Positions 57,967-64,000 of a stretch of DNA of 64,000 nt are shown here, piece by piece. The DNA is taken from contig NC_077223.1 in assembly GCF_024763615.1 (NCBI RefSeq), forward strand, positions 95,294,627 through 95,358,626, written 5' to 3'. The position numbers were made by a program, and so were the translations under genes. Every line of letters begins with the position of its first letter. Within the stretch, counting starts at the first letter, position 1. The notes under the pieces were generated by a model. It did no database searches, was not told the origin of the DNA, and saw only the letters and a program-made list of their open reading frames with translations. Source of the DNA: Phlebotomus papatasi. Its lineage: Eukaryota; Arthropoda; Insecta; Diptera; Psychodidae.

Positions 57967-58143
57967 TTCGTTTTTGAAACCTTAAAGAATATGACCGAAA
58001 CTTGTATAGGTTTCATACTTAAGGCTTGGTCATCTGGCTTAACTATTGTAATTTATCAATAAACAATATTATTGCGAAAATTTTTACTTAAAATTGTATG
58101 TTCAAAGATCTTGACTTGGTGCATCTTTAAAAATCACTGCTAT
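57967..58143. repeat. Repeat fragment
   Basis: TTCATACTTAAGGCTTGGTC with ATCTGGCTTAACTATTGTAA resembles the left end of the CGGGCTTC element at 44579. No termini. Confidence 0.4.
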
Positions 58144-58145
58144 TA

Positions 58146-58572
58146 GGGTAAGCGTGCCAAATTTCGGCATGGTTGCATGCAAGCGTCAAAGTCTCAAGTT
58201 TGAAATGTAATATTTTAAATACAAATTGATTTTTTTTATTCCCTCTTCTGAAAGAGTGTTGTTTGGAATTTTGTAAAGAGTTTACCGTCTTTATTTACTC
58301 TGAAATCATTCTTAATACATTTTAAAATGAATAAAAATATAGACATAGCTTTGGTGCCCTATTTCGGCCACCTTCATTCTCATAGTTCCTTGCCCTTCCG
58401 GAATTCTTCCAATATCTTTTTCACGTCATCTAGTTTATCGAAGCTACATTTTTTGTTATTCTTTTGCACTGTATAATCTCTAGAGTACGTAAAATCTAAA
58501 AGTTTATGGAAATTCGAGAAACAAAAAAGGTGGCCGAAATTGCAAGCTGGCCGAAATTTGGCACACTTACCC
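58146..58572. mobile_element. TTTCGGC-type MITE (family Y), intact copy 2
   Basis: 427 bp, GGGTAAGCGTGCCAAATTTC to AATTTGGCACACTTACCC, with TA at 58144-58145 and 58573-58574. Near-identical layout to 37459-37889, same orientation. Confidence 0.88.
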
Positions 58573-58574
58573 TA

Positions 58575-59997
58575 TACTTGTTATTTAGAAAATATAAACC
58601 TTTAGAAAATAAAGAGTTTTTTTCTCAAAATTTCCCTAAATTTTTACTCAAAAGTCCTCTCATTTCCCTAAATTTTCTGACGTTATTTTTTGAACATCAT
58701 AAAACATCGAAAACTAGGACAAAAGTTGCTCATCTTTTGAGCTGGAAAATAAAACAATGATATTTTTTTTAGTAAATTAAGCGAGAGTTTTTACAGTTAA
58801 TACATAACACTCAGTAGAATTGTTCTTAGCGTACTCATGATACAAGTTGATGCTGTTGAGGAATGACGAATATTTTCCATCTCTTCTCTTTCTAGGTGTG
58901 TATATGTTGTAAATATGATGGGATCCACTTCATTCGGGGACAGAAAGCTCAGCTTCACTCTGGGTGAGATTGACGAGGGTGATGGTTGGAGGAACAATGG
59001 GGAAATTGTGGCACTCCCGGAGAGATTTAATGACTAAAGTGAGATGCTCGAGAGGGTGAGAGAAATTTCACCCGACAACATCACATTACAGAGTCATCAT
59101 CCACAATCTACAATGTGTATGAGTCCTCGAGAGTGGGTGAGTTTCGGTGTGAATTGTTTGGAGGAGGTGCAGGGATGAGTAAGGCACCCAGGATATTAAA
59201 TCGGGATAATTTTGCGTTCTTGATTACAAACAACAGAAATATGATGAAGATTATTGTCATTGCGTCATCGTGCGGTTGATGCGTGAGGGTTGATAGTGTC
59301 GACAGCACTTTTGTCCCAATCCCTTTGACTGTCTCCACGCACCCTGAACACCCCTACAAAACGTAGTCCAAAACGGACAAGAGATCTTACTTACCAAAAA
59401 CTTCATCACATTGACTGTGAAAATGGCCAAAATTGTTGCAATCACAAGACATTAAACATTACATTGCAAACAGTTTCATTCTCGCAAAATTACACTATCT
59501 GATAAGACAGAATCTTCATGAGTTGATATAACAAAATAATAATCTTGAAGAGTTTCTCAAGCGACGTTTATGGTGGTAATAAAAAATGGCGAGAAATTTG
59601 TAATCACTTCATTTACTTTGAGAAATTTACCACTCAAATTTAAAGGAGGAAATAATGGTAAGAATCCAGGATATTTGTGGGGACTTTTGATGACTTGCCG
59701 AATAAAACTTGAAACATTAATTTTAACAACATCCTCTAAGGCCTGATTAGAATTTTTAAAAGCAAATTTATGAAACATTCTCTTGTGATAATGAGTTTCA
59801 GTGGAAATGAGAAGAAAATTATAGGTGTTTAGAAAAAATTCTATTTTAAGAGAAGTTCACATCCCATATAGCAAAATAAGGTAAAATTATGATGATTTCC
59901 CAAAAAACCTTTTATGCTCTATATTTTTTCTACAATTCTCTAAATAAAGCAATATAGAACTAAAATTCTTATAATCTATTTATGGGGCTCTTGGTTC
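58575..59997. other. Mostly non-repetitive DNA
   Basis: No element ends. 58800-59440 is of higher complexity and G+C than average, with GAGAGGGTGAGAGAAA-like purine words, but has no recognisable exon. Frames of 60-84 codons lack domains. Confidence 0.45.
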
Positions 59998-60115
59998 CGT
60001 CGCTGTGAAAATTTCATCCGATCGAGCTGATATTTTAGTACGTTATAGCTGACGTCAAGGCCTTTTAAGAACGTATCTATGTTCCGATCTAATTCAGGCA
60101 ATTACCTAGACACCG
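59998..60115. repeat. Fragment of the 1.55-kb element's inner arm
   Basis: CGATCGAGCTGATATTTTAG, CGTCAAGGCCTTTTAAGAAC and GTATCTATGTTCCGATCTA match the inner arm at 12190-12285 (GATATCAAGACCTTTTCAGA, TATGTATGTTCCGGTCTA). Confidence 0.6.
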
Positions 60116-60236
60116 AAACAAGCAGTAGAAATATCTTTTCCATTGATATATATATAATTGCTTATATCCTGAAGAGTTAAATTAGTTTTTTTTCTAAAAC
60201 CAAGTTATAGTTTGATTACCTTGAGATTATGCTATA

Positions 60237-60490
60237 CAGAAGACTCTCAAATCTGGGTATTTGGGACTGAAATGTCAACCGAATCCCTTAATAATGCAAA
60301 AGCACATCAAAATTAAGACAAACCATAGCAATTTTGAGCATATTTGCTTCATTTGATAATCATAACTTGAAAATAACTTGAAACTAATTATAACTTGAAA
60401 ATTCTCAATGAACTCATTTTCAAATTTAACTGCCGCCCGAATTAAAAAGTAGCCCGATCTTAAAAGAGTCGAATTAGCGAGAGTCTACTG
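60237..60490. mobile_element. Pogo-like MITE
   Basis: 254 bp, starting CAGAAGACTCTCAAATCTGG and ending TAGCGAGAGTCTACTG, with TA at 60235-60236 and 60491-60492. CAG-GACTCTC ends with TA duplication, and an inner GCCCGATCTTAAAAGAGTCG, are typical of pogo/Tigger-type MITEs in insects (family knowledge). Possible user of a transposase like that decayed at 29814. Confidence 0.7.
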
Positions 60491-60599
60491 TATAGTTGTC
60501 CTTATAAAAGTGAGAAAATTTTTACGTATGCAGTCAACTAGCTAATTTAAAAGTAATTTAACAGAAATTTCCAAAAGATGGCGCTCTCGGTAGAAAAAC

Positions 60600-61190
60600 G
60601 ACGAACAGGGACTGGAATTTTAATAGCCTTTACACGTTGTGTAGTAGGACTATTGAGCCTAGTAGAGTTAAAGGGAGAAAGTCCGTCCTGACGAAAACTC
60701 TTCTGAGTCTACAGTACCAATCACAGTGAAACCCCAAACCAATTGACAAAGCAGGAAAATTCTAGATTTGACCACTGAGGAAGACTTAGAGTTAGAGTCC
60801 AAGCCGAAAGCTTTTGGGAAGTATCGTCTTTTTCAAAGCTATCCCATTCCCCGACGCTCACCGATTTTCTATTATTTAAATTATTCGTCGAAATATGCTC
60901 AGTACCAATCACTGTTCAGCTGTGGTGGTGACTTTGAGGGGTGCTACAACGGCTAACTTCAGAGGGCATTATATCGCCGATAGATGGCATGGTGCGCAAC
61001 CGATGGATTATCCCGAAGTCGTACGCGAAACTGTTCCTTTGTTGGCCTTCAACCGTGAAGCTTTTAGGAAGCTCGATTCGTGGCTCTCCGGGAGTGGGCA
61101 ATGAGGCTCTACTCCAGGAAACTGGCGATATAGGGCCCTCCAATATGTTCCGGTGTGAGTCAATAACATAAATTGCTACAATTGGGCGCA
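60600..61190 (-). mobile_element. LINE-like fragment, copy 2
   Basis: CGTCCTGACGAAAACTCTTC, GATAGATGGCATGGTGCGCA, ACCGATGGATTATCCCGAAG, TTCAACCGTGAAGC and CCTCCAATATGTTCCGG match 7740-8200 in the same order and orientation. Higher G+C than the surroundings. Orientation is inferred from copy 1. Open frames on both strands are short and contain no reverse transcriptase motif. Confidence 0.45.
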
Positions 61191-61314
61191 ATTTCCGTCG
61201 AAAGGTCCCTTAAAAATAATTGACGTTTCCGTTGACAATGATAGGGAAATTTTCTTCAAAAAGCAGTTTTTAGAAAAATTGCTACTAGTGTGTAGAGGCC
61301 TTAGTGCCTTACAG

Positions 61315-61865
61315 AGACCTATACGCTAGACACACTTATGACATAAGCCGAGAAACGGATTAGCGTAATTATAAGCAAAATAATCTCGGCTTAAGCCGGT
61401 AAACGACTTGGTTAGTGGGAAAATGATGGGAATTTAATCAAATCAATGAGGCCATTTAGACCTCCGGATTGGATTGAGATTAAATTGTCCCAAAATCGGT
61501 TTTTGGGACAACTCAGTAAGAATCTAATACGACAGTTTAAATGACCTCAATGAAGTCGTTTAGATTACTGCCTTAGATTAAAACTTAATTATCCGAAATC
61601 CTATTTTGGAACAGTTCAATCCCAATTTAATGCGGCGGTGTAAATAGCCTCATTATTTTGATTATAATTACGGTAAGCCGTCTCTCGGCTTAAGTCGTAG
61701 GAGTGTCCAAGGGCCTCGACAGACCTGAGGATTAGCCGTGAGACAGCTTAGCGCAATTGTATTCGAAATAATGATTAAACTACATTCCCATAATTTTCCA
61801 CTAAGCCGTCTCTCGGCTTAAGTCGTAAGCGTGTCTAGGGTATAAGGCATTACGGCTTAAGCTGA
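61315..61865. repeat. Cluster of AAGCCGAGAG palindromic repeats
   Basis: At least three copies or arms: GCTAGACACACTTATGACAT with AAGCCGAGA at 61328-61357; CCGTCTCTCGGCTTAAGTCG at 61678-61698; and a full unit at 61706-61847 (GGGCCTCGACAGACCTGAGG to GTAAGCGTGTCTAGGG) that mirrors 30789-30927. Two other palindromes are inserted at 61447-61652. Confidence 0.65.
61447..61652. repeat. Two tandem about 102-bp palindromic MITEs
   Basis: Unit 1 (61447-61549) runs TGAGGCCATTTAGACC to TAAATGACCTCA around ATCGGTTTTTGGGAC. Unit 2 (61551-61652) runs TGAAGTCGTTTAGATT to TAAATAGCCTCA around ATCCTATTTTGGAAC. Each is an imperfect hairpin; the two are about 70% alike and in direct orientation. Confidence 0.65.
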
Positions 61866-62845
61866 GAGACGGCTTAGATCAAATAACATATTATTTACCT
61901 CAGTAAAATTGTTTATCCTTCAAATCTTAATCATTATATTTAAATAAGAAAATATTTTAGGAGATTTCCCGATTATATTGACAACAGAAATATTGACAGG
62001 TATTTTAGAGTCTAACCCGAGTGAAAAGGAAGTTTTTTTGAGGGGGAGATACAAAGTTATCTTGAATGGTGTGACACAACATTGAAGGCGGAAATTCGCA
62101 AAATTGATTCCTGAATATTGATTAGTTCCACATCACTATTCCTGCAACTGGCGTCAACCTTCTGAATACATTGAATTAGCAAATTGAAATGGGTGGGCGG
62201 AGAGTGGCCCACATATGCATAATATTTATCGAGAGTTCACTCGCCCATATTCTGGGATAATTTTGTTACACATTCAAATGGAAACAGGACAATTTTGCAA
62301 ATTTAAGTGATGAACAGGGAGGTTCTATACATATTTTTTGTCTCCATTCAATCCCGCCAAATTTGCATCTCACTGAAAATTTTGTGGGCGTCCACCCATA
62401 TTCCGATTGGAGGTGACAATCATATGGTTTCATCCAAATCTGATGTATAATTTTGAGGTAAAAAAAAAACCTATGTTATTAAAATGATTTACTAGGCGAA
62501 AATGTACAGGACTGATGCCTTTAACGTACAGAGTAAATTAAAAGTGTAATAAATAATCTAGCCCAAATGAATATATTCATGGAATGCATTTGCATTCTGA
62601 ATGAATTTTTTTCGTCATTGAGAAAATGCAAACCTAATGTATCACAGGAAATCTAAGGCCGACTTTATGCTGGAATTTATTGATTTACACAGAAAGGGAT
62701 GGGAATGATAGAAGGACACTCTGGTCGGCATCTTAATAATCAACAAGTATAAAAAAAAACTTTGTCGAAAGCTTCCAAATTTATTAATCAAAATTATACC
62801 AAATAGTAAAATGTGATCCTAAAACTGAAATTTTAAACTTTACGA
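61866..62845. other. Unassigned non-coding DNA
   Basis: No gene or bounded repeat is seen; 62090-62640 is non-repetitive. Confidence 0.5.
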
Positions 62846-62848
62846 ATA

Positions 62849-63465
62849 CACACTGAGAGAAATCCGAAAAAGTTAAAATAACATTCCGGAAATGTTTATT
62901 TTACCCTGCAGTATTGATCTGAAACCGGTGTAAATATTATACTTTTTATGTGTTTTAGGGGTTAGAGTTACCATTTTTCATGTTAATCTTACCCTTAAAA
63001 GGTGTAAAATTAACATTAAAAAATGTTGATGTATTTTTACACCTAAAAAGTGTTAAAGTTATGAGGAAAAATAGTTAATCGCACCCCTGTTTTTTCTCAG
63101 TGCACAGAAAAAAATATTTCGTAACATTGTTCAAAAATGTTTGGAAATTCCTATTTTGGAATTACAGAATGTTTGTAAATTGTATAACATACAAAGAAGT
63201 TCGCAAATTTTTCTACTCTTTTAACAAACATTGTTTGTAAGATGATCACTTTACGAGTATTTTTGGTTCACTTTCAAATATTTGTTTGTAAAAGTTCGTA
63301 AATATTTGTAGAAGAACAAGTGATAATGTTACGAACAGTGTTTGTCAAAATCTACAAACTTTTACGAACTTTTTAATCGGTTTTACGATTTAAGAGTATT
63401 TCGTATGTCCCCAGTAGGAATGCACAAATATTTACGTACAATTTTACAAAAAAAATTTTTCTGTG
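62849..63465. mobile_element. CACAGAAAAA inverted-repeat element, copy 2, interrupted
   Basis: Ends are CACAGAAAAAAATATTTCG and AAAAAAATTTTTCTGTG; TA flanks the complete unit at 62847-62848 and 63466-63467. The first two bases of the left end are separated from the rest by the MITE at 62851-63102. The interior is rich in TTTGTAAA/TTTACAAA words, like 18190-18670. Confidence 0.75.
62851..63102. mobile_element. CACTGAGA-ended MITE, copy D, nested
   Basis: 252 bp, CACTGAGAGAAATCC to TTTTTTCTCAGTG, in the opposite orientation to copies A-C. CA lies on both sides (62849-62850 and 63103-63104), duplicating two bases of the host terminus. Confidence 0.82.
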
Positions 63466-63467
63466 TA

Positions 63468-64000
63468 GATCGTAGAAAGTAATCCTCAAAAATTAATATT
63501 AAGATTAATACTTTTTGAACTGTGAGAATGGCAAAAAAGAGATAGCAAGTGTTTTATGCTAATCTTGCCTCTCTGTCGCATTTCCCCTCTGCGTGCAAAG
63601 TTGGCAGCAATACAATCGCTCGAAAACTGACCGAATTACAGTTGGCACGCATGGAAAATTGCTCGAATTGCCTATAATACGATTCAGAAAGCAATTAATA
63701 CGGACAGTAATATTTTACTCATCGTATTACTCCACTAGTGTGTACTCCTCCTAACACACGTGATTTTCCATTTGAGAATTTGCATACTATATACCTCTCT
63801 CTCCGGAAAATCTTAATATTTATATTAATCTTATATGTGACACATCGGTAAAAATGGAATGATAAACTTTAGGTACAAAATTATACTTTTCCTGCTCGAA
63901 CTCAAAAGAGAGCAGTTATTTTATAATCCGCATTTTTCCAACCTGTCACAGCTCTGGAACTTAAACGGTAAAAGTTATCAACTTCCAGTCTTCGGTGACC
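63468..64000. other. Unassigned non-coding DNA
   Basis: No gene or bounded repeat is seen to the end of the window. Confidence 0.5.

Noticed and set aside
1..64000. CRISPR array, operon, prophage or bacterial toxin-antitoxin system
   Set aside because: The sequence is eukaryotic in character; the only regular direct repeat array is the 102-bp tandem repeat, which has no spacers.
1..64000. Endogenous viral or LTR retrotransposon genes
   Set aside because: No reverse transcriptase, integrase, capsid or polymerase motif, and no long terminal direct repeats, were seen in any frame.

Overview
The window is A+T-rich, non-coding eukaryotic DNA dominated by short, non-autonomous transposable elements. 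An insect, probably a nematoceran dipteran such as a sand fly or mosquito relative, fits best. The reasons are one recognisable coding exon with a signal peptide and a GT splice donor, a tRNA-derived SINE, many MITEs with TA, TTAA or other 2-bp target-site duplications, and no operon-like organisation. The species is an inference from style, not from a matched gene.

Layout. 1-5.3 kb: unassigned DNA, a GAGTT-motif region and two copies of a CACTGAGA-ended MITE. 5.3-5.5 kb: the only well-supported coding exon, the signal-peptide exon of an unidentified secreted protein; what follows may be its first intron. 5.7-14 kb: nested MITEs, an inverted repeat, a LINE-like fragment carrying a TTAA MITE, a SINE, and a 1.55-kb element with perfect 24-bp ends. 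14.6-14.8 kb: a perfect 101-bp-arm palindrome. 18-27 kb: SINE pieces, fold-backs and MITEs. 29-31.2 kb: a 1.05-kb element with a decayed pogo/Psq-type helix-turn-helix, followed by a three-level nest of insertions. 33.8-35.8 kb: nested MITEs and a fold-back with arms of about 265 bp. 37-46 kb: more MITEs, one pair abutting. 48.8-49.9 kb: a second copy of the pogo-related element, inverted. 52.3-53.0 kb: a 102-bp tandem array. 55-58.6 kb: a motif-rich element and nested MITEs. 60-63.5 kb: a pogo-like MITE, a second LINE-like fragment, a palindrome cluster and a MITE inserted in the terminus of another.

Working together: apart from the single exon there is no gene system here. The informative content is transposon history. 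Several insertions can be dated relative to each other because the interrupted element exists elsewhere in the window in intact form, giving exact empty sites. Two families (CACTGAGA and CACTGG ends) make 2-bp duplications whose sequence varies or is not TA, unlike the many TA-specific families around them. Every family assignment rests on reading the sequence by eye; no database search was possible.
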